A stretch of 64,000 nt of DNA from DATJMJ01 sp035508795 (GTDB lineage: Bacteria > Actinomycetota > Acidimicrobiia > Acidimicrobiales > Palsa-688), in assembly GCA_035508795.1 (NCBI GenBank), contig DATJMJ010000128.1, positions 1-64,000 of the forward strand, in the 5' to 3' direction. The notes beneath the pieces are model-generated. The model ran no database searches. It worked only from the letters and a program-made list of their open reading frames with translations, and was not told the DNA's origin. Numbering within the stretch: the first letter of the stretch is position 1; the number at the start of each line of letters is the position of its first letter. Position numbers and translations under genes: made by a program. Of the stretch, positions 1-9,115 are shown one piece after another.

Positions 1-1176
1 GCGTCCGACGGGACCAGCCGGGTGGAGATCGCCCGGCAGACAGGCCTTACCGCCCAGACGGTGTCGGTCATCGTGCGCCGGCTCATCGACCAGGGGATCG
101 TGCAGGAGAGCGGCCACTCACCCTCGGCCGGCGGCAAGCCACGTACGACCCTGCGCATCAACCCCGCGGCCGCCTACGCCGTCGGCATCCACTTCGACCC
201 ACGCGAGGTTGCAATAGTCGTCGTCGACATGACGGGCCACGAGCTGGCCAGCTCGCACCAGGAGCTCTCCCCGACGCTCGAGCCGGAGGTATTGATCGAC
301 CAGGCCGCTCAGGCGGCCCACAAGCTCCTCGCCACCCTCGGGATACCCGATGACCGGGTGCTGGGCGTAGGGGCGGCTTGCCCGGGGCCGATCGACCAGA
401 GCCAGGGCCTGGTCACTTCGCCGCCGAGACGGGACCGCTGGACGGACGTCCCGATCAAGAGGCTCCTCACCCATTTCATCGGCTTCGACGTGATCGTAGA
501 CAACGACGCCAACGCGGCGGCGATCGGCGAACGCTGGTCCGGCCACGGCCGCTCGGCTTCGGACTTCGCCTACATGTACCTCGGCACGGGCATCGGCGGG
601 GCGATGTTCCTTTCCAACAACATTTACCGGGGCGTCTCGATGAACGCCGGCGAGTTCGGCCACATAGTCGTCGAGCCCAACGGCTCGCCCTGTTACTGCG
701 GCAACAGGGGCTGCCTCGAGGCGATGTGCAGCCCGGCGGCCATCACCCGCAACGTCCACGTGGAGTTGGCACTCGGCAGGGACAGCTCGCTCAGCTCCCT
801 TTACCAGCGGGACTCTTCCCAGGTCGACCACACGGCCATATGCATTGCTGCGGCGCAAGGGGACGACCTGGCCCGGCGCGTGATCGACCGGGTGGCGGAG
901 TACATAGCCGATTGCGCCGTCGTAATTGCCAACTCCCTGGACGTCGAGCTACTGGTGCTCGGCGGCAAGGGCGTCCGCCACGTCGCCGAAATCTATAAGG
1001 ACAAAGTAAACGAGGCGCTGAGCTCGCTCCCCCTGGCCCGCCGGACGCACGTGCTCCGGGTCGCCATTTCCGAGATGAGCGCGGACGGCGCTGCCCTCGG
1101 GGCCGCTTCCATGGTCCTGCACGCCAATTACGCGCCCAATACTGCTCACCTTGTGAGCGTCGCGGCCGGGGGGTGA
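1..1176 (+). CDS. ROK-family transcriptional regulator, 5' end outside window
   Basis: The frame is open from base 1; the first GTG (base 22) lies inside the DNA-binding domain, so the true start is upstream of the window. The visible N-terminus is a winged helix (EIARQTGLTAQTVSVIV). The rest is a ROK (repressor, ORF, kinase) fold: DNDANAAAIGE near codon 167, GTGIGG near codon 197, and the zinc-site motif CYCGNRGCLE near codon 230. ROK proteins of this layout are sugar-responsive repressors or activators. Its position before the inositol genes suggests it controls them, but this is inference. The kinase-like domain looks intact, so a bifunctional sugar kinase cannot be excluded, although the HTH argues for regulation. 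Confidence 0.9.
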   Translation, partial: ASDGTSRVEIARQTGLTAQTVSVIVRRLIDQGIVQESGHSPSAGGKPRTTLRINPAAAYAVGIHFDPREVAIVVVDMTGHELASSHQELSPTLEPEVLIDQAAQAAHKLLATLGIPDDRVLGVGAACPGPIDQSQGLVTSPPRRDRWTDVPIKRLLTHFIGFDVIVDNDANAAAIGERWSGHGRSASDFAYMYLGTGIGGAMFLSNNIYRGVSMNAGEFGHIVVEPNGSPCYCGNRGCLEAMCSPAAITRNVHVELALGRDSSLSSLYQRDSSQVDHTAICIAAAQGDDLARRVIDRVAEYIADCAVVIANSLDVELLVLGGKGVRHVAEIYKDKVNEALSSLPLARRTHVLRVAISEMSADGAALGAASMVLHANYAPNTAHLVSVAAGG

Positions 1177-1214
1177 GCTCGGCCCGAGCTCAGGCGGCAA
1201 GGCGGGCTTGCGGG

Positions 1215-2327
1215 CTAGCCGGCGGTGTCCGGGTCAGGGAGCATCGTGTCCCTGACAAGCGCCGAGAGCTCATTGCACGCCGCCATGAACTGGCGCAACG
1301 TCCGCCGGCTCGGCGGGTAAGACTCGAAGTCCTCGAGACGAAGACCGTCTTGCTGGTAGGCCCTGGCGAAGTCCGGGAAGCGTGCCAGCAGGTCGGCGAC
1401 GATCGCTTCGTCTACTGGCCTGTCGATCCGCGGCTCGACCGCTATGTCGCTCGCGTTAATCCGCACCTGCCAGGAGTAAGGGGGCGAAATTACGACGTCG
1501 CCACCTATCAGTTCGCTCCAGTGGAAATGGTTGCGAAAGGCGGCGGCAAGCAGCCGCGTGCGGTACCCGCGCTCGGTGAAAATCCTGTACGCCTTCTTGA
1601 AAACCGCCACCCCCGCCCACTCGAGGTGGCCAGGGTCGGTGAGGATCCCCTGCTTGTCTGCATAGACCTTGAGCCAGTCGTCGAGCCGGCCGACCATTAT
1701 CGTGCAGACCGGCCCCATGTGCAGCGTGTCTTTGCCCTCGGCCTCGCGCCGGCGGAGGCCCCTTTCGACCGCCTCGGCGACGAGCAGTGCCTGCGGCAGG
1801 GTGAAACTTACCGTTGCATTGATGCTGATGCCTTTGTAAGTCGCCTCCTCGATGGCCACGATCCCGGCAGCTGTGGCTGGGATCTTGACGATCATGTTGG
1901 CGGCGAGGCCGCTAAAGCGCTCAGCCTGGCGCACGATCGCGGCGGGATCGCGGTAAAAGCGCGGGTCGGTCTGGACCGACAGGCGCCCGTTGTGCCCCTT
2001 GCTCTCCTCGTAGGCCGGGACAAGGAGCTTGGCTGCGCCTTGCGACACCTCCTCCACCAATTTCCAGCCGAGCTCGTCCTCGGTCGCCGTGGGGTACTCG
2101 CCGGCCAGCTCCCGCATACGAGGGCCCCACTTGGAGATCTCCTGGCGGACGACGGCCAAGGCGATCACGGGGTTGCAGGTGGCTCCCACCGCACCGTTGT
2201 CGATGGAATAGGTGAGCTCGGAGATGGAAGCCGAATCGTTCCACAGGCACGTAGGGGTTGTCCGGGTCATCTCGTACAAGCGACTTTTGAAGCCTTCGAC
2301 GCCCGTGCTCGTTGAAAGAGTGCTCAT
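1215..2327 (-). CDS. Transaldolase-family protein
   Basis: 370 residues. A transaldolase/fructose-6-phosphate-aldolase type TIM barrel: the Schiff-base lysine is in MIVKIPAT (about K148), with GATCNPV near residue 48 and a SINATVSF strand following the lysine. The ATG at 2327 was chosen because upstream codons give a low-complexity, non-conserved leader; a longer frame reaches 2561 but would overlap the divergent IolE-like gene. The gene is divergent from the inositol genes across 97 bp. Whether it acts in the pentose phosphate pathway or cleaves an inositol-derived sugar phosphate cannot be told from sequence. A possible -10 (TATGCT on the minus strand, 2344-2349) lies only about 17 bp before the start. 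Confidence 0.85.
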   Translation of the reverse strand: MSTLSTSTGVEGFKSRLYEMTRTTPTCLWNDSASISELTYSIDNGAVGATCNPVIALAVVRQEISKWGPRMRELAGEYPTATEDELGWKLVEEVSQGAAKLLVPAYEESKGHNGRLSVQTDPRFYRDPAAIVRQAERFSGLAANMIVKIPATAAGIVAIEEATYKGISINATVSFTLPQALLVAEAVERGLRRREAEGKDTLHMGPVCTIMVGRLDDWLKVYADKQGILTDPGHLEWAGVAVFKKAYRIFTERGYRTRLLAAAFRNHFHWSELIGGDVVISPPYSWQVRINASDIAVEPRIDRPVDEAIVADLLARFPDFARAYQQDGLRLEDFESYPPSRRTLRQFMAACNELSALVRDTMLPDPDTAG

Positions 2328-2424
2328 CGCCGTGCCCCCGCTTAGCATAGCGGCCGGTGCGACGCTAGCGCCCGGAGGGCCGAGCGGGTAGACAGGTTTC
2401 GAGCAACAGGAGGGAGCAGGGCAT

Positions 2425-3333
2425 ATGGAAGCACCAAGGGGCACCGTCGCAGAGCGGCTCGCAGGCGCGCCCATTTCGTGGGGAGTTTGCGAGGTACCGG
2501 GATGGGGCGTGATGCTGCCTCGCGAGCGCGTCCTCGCTGAGATGCGCGACCTCGGCCTCAAGGCGACCGAGCTGGGCGCGCTCGGCTACCTGGGCGACCA
2601 GCCGGGCCAGATAGCCAGCCTGCTGGCAACGTACTCGCTCGGGGCAGTGGGGGGCTTCGTGCCACTGACGCTCCACGACTCCGGCAGGCGCCGACGCGCC
2701 GAAGAGGACGCCATGCGGGCAGCGGCACTGCTCTCGGGTGCCGGCGGTACATATTTCGTCACAGCCGTCGTAGTTGACGAAGCCTGGTCCACCCCCTTCG
2801 AGCTCGACCGCGGGCAGTGGGACGAGCTGGTGGCCGGCCTTGCGATGGTCGACAAGGTTTGCGATGACAACGGCCTCCGCCAGGTCCTCCACCCTCACGT
2901 CGGCACCCTCGTCGAGCGCGCCGACCACATCCAGGCTGTACTGGACCGCTCGGGGGTGCAGTTCTGCCTCGATACCGGCCACTTCTCGATCGGTGGTGCA
3001 AACCCTGTTGCATTTGCAGTGGAAAATGCTCACCGGGTCGGCCTCGTCCACCTGAAAGACGTCGGTATGTCCCATGCGCCAGCCGTCCTCGATCACGAGA
3101 TTTCGCTGCTCCAGGCAACAAAAGCCGGCCTGTTCAGACCACTTGGCCGCGGGGACGTAAATGTGGCGGCGGTCGTCGAAGCCCTCGAACAGCGGGGTTA
3201 CACCGGTTGGTACGTGCTCGAACAGGACACCACGATCGACGAGGCTGTTGCCGGCTCGGCGCAGCCGGCGGCCGACGTCGAACAGAGCATCGGCTACTTG
3301 ATGGGCACCAACGCCGGGGCCCGAGGAGCATGA
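2425..3333 (+). CDS. Sugar phosphate isomerase/epimerase, IolE/IolI-like (inosose dehydratase or isomerase)
   Basis: 302 residues, xylose-isomerase-like TIM barrel. It opens with APISWGVCEVPGWG; likely metal ligands are the Glu in KATELG, His in LHPHVGT, Asp/His in CLDTGH, and Glu in VLEQD near the C-terminus. In an inositol cluster such proteins convert 2-keto-myo-inositol (IolE) or interconvert inososes (IolI); sequence alone does not separate the two. The ATG at 2425 follows a strong AGGAGG about 12 bases upstream. The stop overlaps the next gene as ATGA, so translation with iolG is probably coupled. Confidence 0.8.
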   Translation: MEAPRGTVAERLAGAPISWGVCEVPGWGVMLPRERVLAEMRDLGLKATELGALGYLGDQPGQIASLLATYSLGAVGGFVPLTLHDSGRRRRAEEDAMRAAALLSGAGGTYFVTAVVVDEAWSTPFELDRGQWDELVAGLAMVDKVCDDNGLRQVLHPHVGTLVERADHIQAVLDRSGVQFCLDTGHFSIGGANPVAFAVENAHRVGLVHLKDVGMSHAPAVLDHEISLLQATKAGLFRPLGRGDVNVAAVVEALEQRGYTGWYVLEQDTTIDEAVAGSAQPAADVEQSIGYLMGTNAGARGA

Positions 3334-4424
3334 CGAGCGCGGCAGTGCGCGGGCGCCCGCTGCAAGTTGGCGTGATCGGCGTCGGCAGGATCGGCAAGAT
3401 GCACGCAAAGCTGCTCTCTTGCCAGGTCCCCGGAGCCGAGCTTGCCGGCGTCTCCGACGTCGTAGTGTCGCTCGCGGACGAAGTCGGCCGGGAGTTGGGA
3501 GCCCCGGCGCTCAGTACCGACAGCCTCCTTGCCGACCCGGCCATCGGAGCCGTGGCCATTTGTTCGTCGACGGATACCCATGTCGCGCTGATCGCCGAAG
3601 CAGCCAGGCAAGGCAAGGCGATCTTCTGCGAGAAGCCGGTCTCGCTCGACCTGCGCGACGTGGACGAGGCGATCGCAGCGGCAGGTGCAGCAGGCGTGCC
3701 CTTGATGGTCGGCTTCAACAGACGGTTCGACCCGTCCCACGCAGCGGTCCGTGAAGCCGTGAGGGACGGGAGGCTCGGTCCGGCGCACATAGCTCGCATC
3801 ACGAGCCGCGACCCCGCGCCCCCGCCGCTGTCCTATGCCAGGGTCTCGGGTGGGATCTTCCTCGACATGACGGTCCACGATTTCGACATCGCGCGCTACA
3901 TCGTCGGGAGCGAAGTCGTCCGGGTCCACGCGGCCGGCGCGACAAGGATCGTCCCCGAGCTCGCCGAGATGGGCGACATCGACACGGCAGTGGTGACGTT
4001 ATGGCATCAAGACGGCTGCATCACCGTTATCGACAACAGCCGCCAGGCCACATACGGTTACGATCAGCGCATCGAGGTCCTCGGGAGCAAGGGCTTGGCC
4101 GCCTCCGACAACCCGGTCGTCAACACAGGCGTTTTCCGGGACGCGTCGGGAGGCCGGCTGGCGACGCTCCCCTATTTCTTCATCGAGCGCTACACGGCTG
4201 CCTACATCAACCAATGGGCGGCATTTGTGGACGCAGTTTGCTCAGGTCGCGCCGTGCCCACCTCGGGGGCCGACGCCCGGGCGGCGCTCGTGCTCGGGTT
4301 GGCAGCAAAGCTGTCGTTGAAAGAAGGTCGCCCTGTTAGGACCGACGAGGTGGACGGGAGCGGCGAGGCGGCGGGCAGCCAGCTGGCCGGCGCCTCAACC
4401 CGACCCGTGGGACACCCCCGATGA
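3330..4424 (+). CDS. iolG: Myo-inositol 2-dehydrogenase (Gfo/Idh/MocA family)
   Basis: 364 residues. N-terminal Rossmann fold with GVIGVGRIGKMHAKLL, then the family motif EKPVSLDLRDVDEAI and, in the substrate domain, NRRFDPS and the catalytic DMTVHDFDIARYI stretch. IolG oxidises myo-inositol to 2-keto-myo-inositol with NAD+. The ATG at 3330 overlaps the preceding stop (ATGA); an upstream in-frame extension to 3207 runs through the IolE-like gene and was rejected. Its own TGA (4422-4424) overlaps the first of three ATGs in a 14-bp tandem repeat leading to iolD. Scyllo-inositol or another sugar is possible, but the flanking IolD and IolA favour inositol. Confidence 0.88.
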   Translation: MTSAAVRGRPLQVGVIGVGRIGKMHAKLLSCQVPGAELAGVSDVVVSLADEVGRELGAPALSTDSLLADPAIGAVAICSSTDTHVALIAEAARQGKAIFCEKPVSLDLRDVDEAIAAAGAAGVPLMVGFNRRFDPSHAAVREAVRDGRLGPAHIARITSRDPAPPPLSYARVSGGIFLDMTVHDFDIARYIVGSEVVRVHAAGATRIVPELAEMGDIDTAVVTLWHQDGCITVIDNSRQATYGYDQRIEVLGSKGLAASDNPVVNTGVFRDASGGRLATLPYFFIERYTAAYINQWAAFVDAVCSGRAVPTSGADARAALVLGLAAKLSLKEGRPVRTDEVDGSGEAAGSQLAGASTRPVGHPR

Positions 4425-4462
4425 GCACGGCCCGATGAGCACGGCCCAATGAGCAGGGTGCG
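4421..4462 (+). repeat. 14-bp tandem repeat carrying three ATGA start/stop overlaps
   Basis: Three consecutive 14-bp units start with ATGAGCA at 4421, 4435 and 4449. The first ATG overlaps the iolG TGA. It opens a five-codon ORF (MSTAR) ending in TGA at 4436-4438, which overlaps the second ATG. That opens MSTAQ, ending in TGA at 4450-4452, which overlaps the ATG of iolD. Units one and two differ by one base; the third has diverged. Seen directly. A role in termination-reinitiation coupling is inferred. Confidence 0.9.
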
Positions 4463-6326
4463 CTTGACGGTGGCGCAGGCAACCGTACGGTTCCTGTCGC
4501 AGCAGTGGAGCGAGCGCGACGGCGAGGAACAGCGGCTGATCGAAGGCTGCTTCGGCATTTTCGGTCACGGCAATGTGGCAGGGCTCGGCCAAGCCTTGCT
4601 CGAGGCGGAGACTGCAACGCCTGGCCTGTTCACGTACTACCAGGCGCGAAACGAGCAGGCGATGGTGCACACGGCGACGGCGTTCGCCCGGGCCCGCAAC
4701 AGGCTTTCGACCTTTGCTTGCACGTCGTCGATCGGCCCGGGCGCCACCAACATGGTGACTGGGGCTGCCACCGCCACGGTCAACCGTCTCCCGGTCCTCC
4801 TGCTGCCGGGCGACGTTTTTGCGACGCGCGCTGCGGGCACTGTGCTCCAGCAGCTCGAGCACCCCGAGTACCGCGACGTCTCTGTCAACGACGTCTTCCG
4901 GCCTGTTTCACGCTTCTTCGACAGGGTCAGCCGGCCGGAGCAGCTGCCAGACGCGCTCCTCGGGGCCATGAGCGTCCTCGCCGACCCGGCCGCGACGGGG
5001 GCGGCGACCGTCTGCCTCTGCCAGGACGTGCAAGCAGAGGCGCACGACTGGCCCGAAGACCTCTTCAGACGCCGCATATGGCACGTCGTCCGGCCACTGC
5101 CCGACCCGGCGTCACTGGCACGGGCGGCTGCGCTGCTACGAGGCGCGCAACGGCCTCTCATCGTTGCCGGGGGCGGGCTGATCTACTCCGCGGCCACCGA
5201 GGCGCTCCGCTCCTTCGCCGAGGCGACCGGGGTACCGGTGGCCGAAACTCAAGCAGGGAAGGGCTCGCTCCCCTTCGACCACCCGCAGTCGGTGGGGGCG
5301 ATCGGCTCGACCGGCACCACTGCTGCCAACAGCCTTGCGCGCACCGCCGACGTCGTCGTCGGCATAGGCACGCGTTGGTCGGATTTCACCACTGCCTCCC
5401 GCACGGCCTTTGCCAACCCCGCCGTAAAGTTCGTCAATTGCAACATCGTGACCCTCGACGCGGCCAAGCAATCGGGCGCCGAAGTCGTCGGCGACGCCCG
5501 CGCGACCCTGCAACAACTGCAAGAGGCTCTCGCCGGGTGGTCAGTGGACGCGGCCTACCGGGACGAAGCGAGCCGGCTGGCAGCCGAGTGGGACGACGTG
5601 GTCGAGCGCGCCTACCACCGCGGTAACAAGCCCCTGCCGGCACAGTCCGAGGTGATCGGAGCCGTCAACGAAATGAGCGGGCCCGACGACGTGGTCGTCT
5701 GCGCAGCGGGTTCGATGCCTGGGGACTTGCACAAGCTCTGGCGCACCCGGGGCCCAAAGTGCTACCACGTCGAGTACGGCTACTCCTGTATGGGCTACGA
5801 AATTGCCGGAGGCATCGGGGTCAAGCTGGCTGCCCCGGAGAGCGACGTCTACGTGATGGTCGGGGACGGGTCCTACCTGATGATGTCCACCGAACTCGTG
5901 ACTGCGGTGCAAGAGGGCGTGAAGATAGTCGTCGTGCTCGTCAACAACCACGGCTTCGCGAGCATCGGCGCCCTGTCCGAAACGGTCGGAGCACCTCGCT
6001 TCGGCACCTGGTACCGCATGAGGGACGGGCGGACTCACCGCCTCGACGGCAAGCAACTGCCGTTGGACTTCGTCGCCAATGCCGAAAGCCTCGGCTTGAC
6101 GGCATGGCGCGCCCACGGCGTCGAGGAGCTGAAGGCTCTACTGGTGAAGGCAAAGTCTGTCCCGGGCCCGGTCCTGGTCGAGGTCGAAACCGACCCGCTG
6201 GTGCCCGCCCCCGACAGCGCTTCGTGGTGGGACGTGGCGGTCGCCGAGGTGGCCGAGCTGCCGGCGACGAAGGACGCCCGCCTTGCGTACGAGGCCGAAA
6301 AAGCTCACCAGCGCCCGTACTTGTGA
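4449..6326 (+). CDS. iolD: 3D-(3,5/4)-trihydroxycyclohexane-1,2-dione hydrolase
   Basis: 625 residues, close to other IolD proteins. Three-domain thiamine-diphosphate enzyme: the N-terminal Pyr domain has the acidic residue in ARNEQAMVHTATAFARA and SSIGPGATNM; a central domain follows; the C-terminal PP domain carries the ThDP/metal motif beginning VGDGSYLMM (near residue 470) and ending VVVLVNNHGFASIG. IolD hydrolyses the ring of the diketone to 5-deoxy-glucuronate. The ATG at 4449 is the third ATG of the tandem repeat and the only one in this frame. The stop codon lies inside a second tandem repeat. Confidence 0.92.
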   Translation: MSRVRLTVAQATVRFLSQQWSERDGEEQRLIEGCFGIFGHGNVAGLGQALLEAETATPGLFTYYQARNEQAMVHTATAFARARNRLSTFACTSSIGPGATNMVTGAATATVNRLPVLLLPGDVFATRAAGTVLQQLEHPEYRDVSVNDVFRPVSRFFDRVSRPEQLPDALLGAMSVLADPAATGAATVCLCQDVQAEAHDWPEDLFRRRIWHVVRPLPDPASLARAAALLRGAQRPLIVAGGGLIYSAATEALRSFAEATGVPVAETQAGKGSLPFDHPQSVGAIGSTGTTAANSLARTADVVVGIGTRWSDFTTASRTAFANPAVKFVNCNIVTLDAAKQSGAEVVGDARATLQQLQEALAGWSVDAAYRDEASRLAAEWDDVVERAYHRGNKPLPAQSEVIGAVNEMSGPDDVVVCAAGSMPGDLHKLWRTRGPKCYHVEYGYSCMGYEIAGGIGVKLAAPESDVYVMVGDGSYLMMSTELVTAVQEGVKIVVVLVNNHGFASIGALSETVGAPRFGTWYRMRDGRTHRLDGKQLPLDFVANAESLGLTAWRAHGVEELKALLVKAKSVPGPVLVEVETDPLVPAPDSASWWDVAVAEVAELPATKDARLAYEAEKAHQRPYL

Positions 6327-6365
6327 CCCGTACTTGTGACCCGTGCCCGTGACCCGCGTGTGTGA
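6314..6365 (+). repeat. 13-bp tandem repeat at the iolD stop codon (4 units)
   Basis: Four 13-bp units, each starting CCCG and ending TGA, occupy 6314-6326, 6327-6339, 6340-6352 and 6353-6365. The first TGA is the iolD stop. The first two units are identical; the third and fourth have diverged. Because the period is not a multiple of three, the repeat places a TGA in every frame. Confidence 0.9.
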
Positions 6366-6418
6366 CCGTTTTTGACCTGCGAGTGAGCGACGGCTTCTGA
6401 TAGCGAAAGGAGAGGACT

Positions 6419-7915
6419 ATGAGGACGATAGGCCATTGGGTGGGGGGCAAGGCGGTCGAAGGAGCTTCGGGGCGCCACGGGGCTGTCTTCAACCCAGCGA
6501 CGGGGGAGCAGCAGGCCGAGGTCGCCTTCGCGGGCACCGCAGAGGTCGACGACGTGGTGAACGCCGCGGCCTCGGCTTTCGAGAGCTGGTCGCAGTCCTC
6601 GCTCAGCACCAGGGCCAAGATCCTGTTCGGGTTCCGGGAGCTGGTAAATGCTCACGTTGACGAGCTGGCCGGCATTGTCTCCGACGAGCACGGCAAGGTG
6701 CTTTCGGACGCGAGGGGCGAGGTCCAGAGGGGCCTCGAGGTGATCGAGTTCGCCTGCGGCATACCGCAGCTGCTGAAAGGCGAGTTCTCGGACCAGGTTT
6801 CGACCGACGTCGATGTTTTCTCCTACCGCCAACCCCTGGGCGTGGCCTGCGGGATAACACCGTTCAATTTCCCCGCCATGGTGCCGATGTGGATGTACCC
6901 GATAGCGATCGCATGCGGCAATACTTTCGTGCTGAAACCGAGCGAGCGCGACCCGTCGGCCTCGTTCTTGGTAGCCAAGCTGTGGGCCGAAGCGGGCCTA
7001 CCCGACGGCGTGTTCAATGTCGTCAACGGCGACAAGGAAGCTGTCGACGCTCTCCTGGACCACCCCGGCGTGGCCTCGGTGTCGTTCGTCGGCTCGACGC
7101 CGATCGCCCGCTATGTCCACTCACGTGCCGGCGCGACAGGCAAGCGCGTCCAGGCGCTCGGCGGGGCGAAAAACCACGCCGTGGTCCTGCCTGATGCCGA
7201 CATCGATTTCGCCTCCGACCATGTGGCGGCAGCGGCGTTCGGCTCTGCCGGGGAACGTTGCATGGCCGTCTCGGCAGCGGTCACTGTGGGCAAAGGCGCA
7301 AATGTGCTCGTGGACGCGGTAATAGAAAAGGCCGCCCGCATCAAGGTGGGCGCCGGTCGCGACCCAGGCAGCGACATGGGCCCCGTGATCACCCGCGAGG
7401 CCAAGGAACGCATCGTCGGCTACATCGACCGCAGCGAGCAGGCCGGGGCAAAGGTGGCGCTCGACGGCCGGGGCCTCGTGGTAAAGGGGTACGAAAAAGG
7501 CTTTTTCGTCGGGCCCACCGTCGTCGATGAGGTTGCCCCGGCCATGGAGGTCTACCGCGACGAAATCTTCGGACCGGTGCTGTCGGTCGTGCGCGTCCAG
7601 ACCCCCGACGAAGCGATCGAGCTCATTAATGCCAACCCTTACGGCAATGGCACCGCGATCTTCACTTCTTCGGGAGAGGCGGCGCGGCGCTTCCACCGCG
7701 GCGTAAAGGTCGGCATGATCGGCGTCAACGTCCCGATCCCGGTACCGATGGCCTATTACTCCTTCGGAGGCTGGAAGGATTCGCTCTTCGGAGAACGCCG
7801 CGTGCACGGGCCCGAGGGCGTCGACTTTTACACCAGGGCAAAGGTCGTCACCGAGCGCTGGCCACACCCGAGAGCAGAGACGGGCGCGTCCTACCAGTTC
7901 CCAACGACGCGCTGA
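6419..7915 (+). CDS. iolA: CoA-acylating methylmalonate-semialdehyde dehydrogenase
   Basis: 498 residues, full-length aldehyde dehydrogenase fold. The catalytic cysteine is C281 in GSAGERCMAVSAAV. The usual general-base motif is replaced by GGAKNHAVVLPDAD, the hallmark of the CoA-dependent MMSDH subfamily (MmsA/IolA). It turns malonate semialdehyde or methylmalonate semialdehyde into acetyl-CoA or propionyl-CoA, the last step of inositol breakdown. The ATG at 6419 has a good ribosome site (AAAGGAGAGG) just upstream. It is separated from iolD by the stop-codon repeat and about 50 bp, so it could be co-transcribed. A valine-catabolic MmsA role is the main alternative. Confidence 0.9.
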   Translation: MRTIGHWVGGKAVEGASGRHGAVFNPATGEQQAEVAFAGTAEVDDVVNAAASAFESWSQSSLSTRAKILFGFRELVNAHVDELAGIVSDEHGKVLSDARGEVQRGLEVIEFACGIPQLLKGEFSDQVSTDVDVFSYRQPLGVACGITPFNFPAMVPMWMYPIAIACGNTFVLKPSERDPSASFLVAKLWAEAGLPDGVFNVVNGDKEAVDALLDHPGVASVSFVGSTPIARYVHSRAGATGKRVQALGGAKNHAVVLPDADIDFASDHVAAAAFGSAGERCMAVSAAVTVGKGANVLVDAVIEKAARIKVGAGRDPGSDMGPVITREAKERIVGYIDRSEQAGAKVALDGRGLVVKGYEKGFFVGPTVVDEVAPAMEVYRDEIFGPVLSVVRVQTPDEAIELINANPYGNGTAIFTSSGEAARRFHRGVKVGMIGVNVPIPVPMAYYSFGGWKDSLFGERRVHGPEGVDFYTRAKVVTERWPHPRAETGASYQFPTTR

Positions 7916-7925
7916 ACCACCGTCA

Positions 7926-9089
7926 TCACTGCGCTTGCTCGGGCGGGCCCCCGAGGTCGAGCACGGGCAGGCGGGCGCCGCCTTGCTGAGCCGACTGGTG
8001 GGCGACGATCCCCGGCAACGTGTACCTGGCGGCGGCCCAAGCGTTGACCGGCGGGAGCCCACCCGTTACGACTGACCGTACGAAGTCGTCGGCGAGGAAA
8101 TGGTGAGCACCTTCGTGCCCGTTGGGGAGCCCTTCGTAACTCGCCGGCAACCGGGAAGTGTCGTGGATCCTTGCGTGCCCGGCACGGTTGGCACCCGTCT
8201 CGGCAGCCGAAGTCGCAAGCAGTTCCGAGACGTCGGTGACTTTTTCCTTGTCCTGCCAGACGCTGACCGTGGCGAGCTGCTCGAAACTCCCTTTGGTGCC
8301 GAAGAAACGGAAGCGCGACTCCCTGATCATCGAGGGGTAACCTACACGGCGCATCTCGTTCGTGCGCATGATGCCGCCGTCGGACAACTCGAAAAGCGCT
8401 GTCGCATTGCTGAAGTCGTTGCCGAACATGCTGACGTCCTTGTCGAAGACCCCGTCGCCGAGGTCGTCGTGCACCCCGAGGCAGCTGACCGAGATGACAT
8501 GTGCAGGTAGCACCGACAGCACGCCTCCAGTCGCATGAGTCGGGTACTGCATAGGAGGGAAGCTGGCCGTGGCCTTCCAGTTTTCGCCGCCGCTGTACTT
8601 GTAAGCGTCGTAAAAACCGATGTCCATGTCGTGGACGTAGTCGCCCTCGGCGTAAAAGACCTTGCCGAAATCGCCGGCGGCGAGCCGTTGGCGCGCGTAG
8701 ACCGCCGCCGGGTTGTAATAGCTCGTCTCGCCCATCATGTAGGTGAGGCCCGTGCTCGCGACCTGGTCGACTATCTCCACGATCTCCTCGGTCGTGAACG
8801 CCATCGGCACTGTCGAGTAAACGTGTTTGCCGGCGCGGAGCGCTTCGAGCACGAGAGGGCCATGCGTCCAGCGTTGCGTGAAAATTGCCACAGCATCACA
8901 GCTCGAACGGAGCAGTGCATCGAAGGACTCAACCGTGCCGTCAAGCTGCTCGCTTTCGGCGAGGGCGTTCGCCCGCTCGGGTAGGACGTCTGTGACCACC
9001 ACGCCGTCGACGTCGGGGTGGCGCTTGAAGAGGGGGGCGAACTGAGGCGCGAACTGGCCGGCCCCCACCAAACCGATTGTTATGCCCAA
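7926..9089 (-). CDS. Gfo/Idh/MocA family oxidoreductase
   Basis: 387 residues. Rossmann motif GLVGAGQFAPQF at the N-terminus, the TVPMAFTTEEIVEIV stretch where other members have EKP, and a long C-terminal domain with GGVLSVLPAHVISVSCLG. The EKP lysine is replaced (TVP), so it may not work like IolG. The start is TTG at 9089, supported by GGAGG about 9 bases upstream and a promoter in the right place (-35 TTGACA, -10 TACTGT). It is divergent from the alpha-galactosidase, which suggests a substrate derived from galactosides or similar glycosides; the substrate itself cannot be read from sequence. Confidence 0.82.
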   Translation of the reverse strand: MGITIGLVGAGQFAPQFAPLFKRHPDVDGVVVTDVLPERANALAESEQLDGTVESFDALLRSSCDAVAIFTQRWTHGPLVLEALRAGKHVYSTVPMAFTTEEIVEIVDQVASTGLTYMMGETSYYNPAAVYARQRLAAGDFGKVFYAEGDYVHDMDIGFYDAYKYSGGENWKATASFPPMQYPTHATGGVLSVLPAHVISVSCLGVHDDLGDGVFDKDVSMFGNDFSNATALFELSDGGIMRTNEMRRVGYPSMIRESRFRFFGTKGSFEQLATVSVWQDKEKVTDVSELLATSAAETGANRAGHARIHDTSRLPASYEGLPNGHEGAHHFLADDFVRSVVTGGLPPVNAWAAARYTLPGIVAHQSAQQGGARLPVLDLGGPPEQAQ

Positions 9090-9115
9090 TTCCCCACCTC
9101 CGGAGTGCCGCCTGA

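Noticed and set aside
1173..2315. Long plus-strand frame (380 codons) opposite the transaldolase gene
   Set aside because: The minus strand encodes a clear transaldolase with its active-site lysine; the plus-strand product has no recognisable motif. Such mirror frames are common in high-GC DNA.
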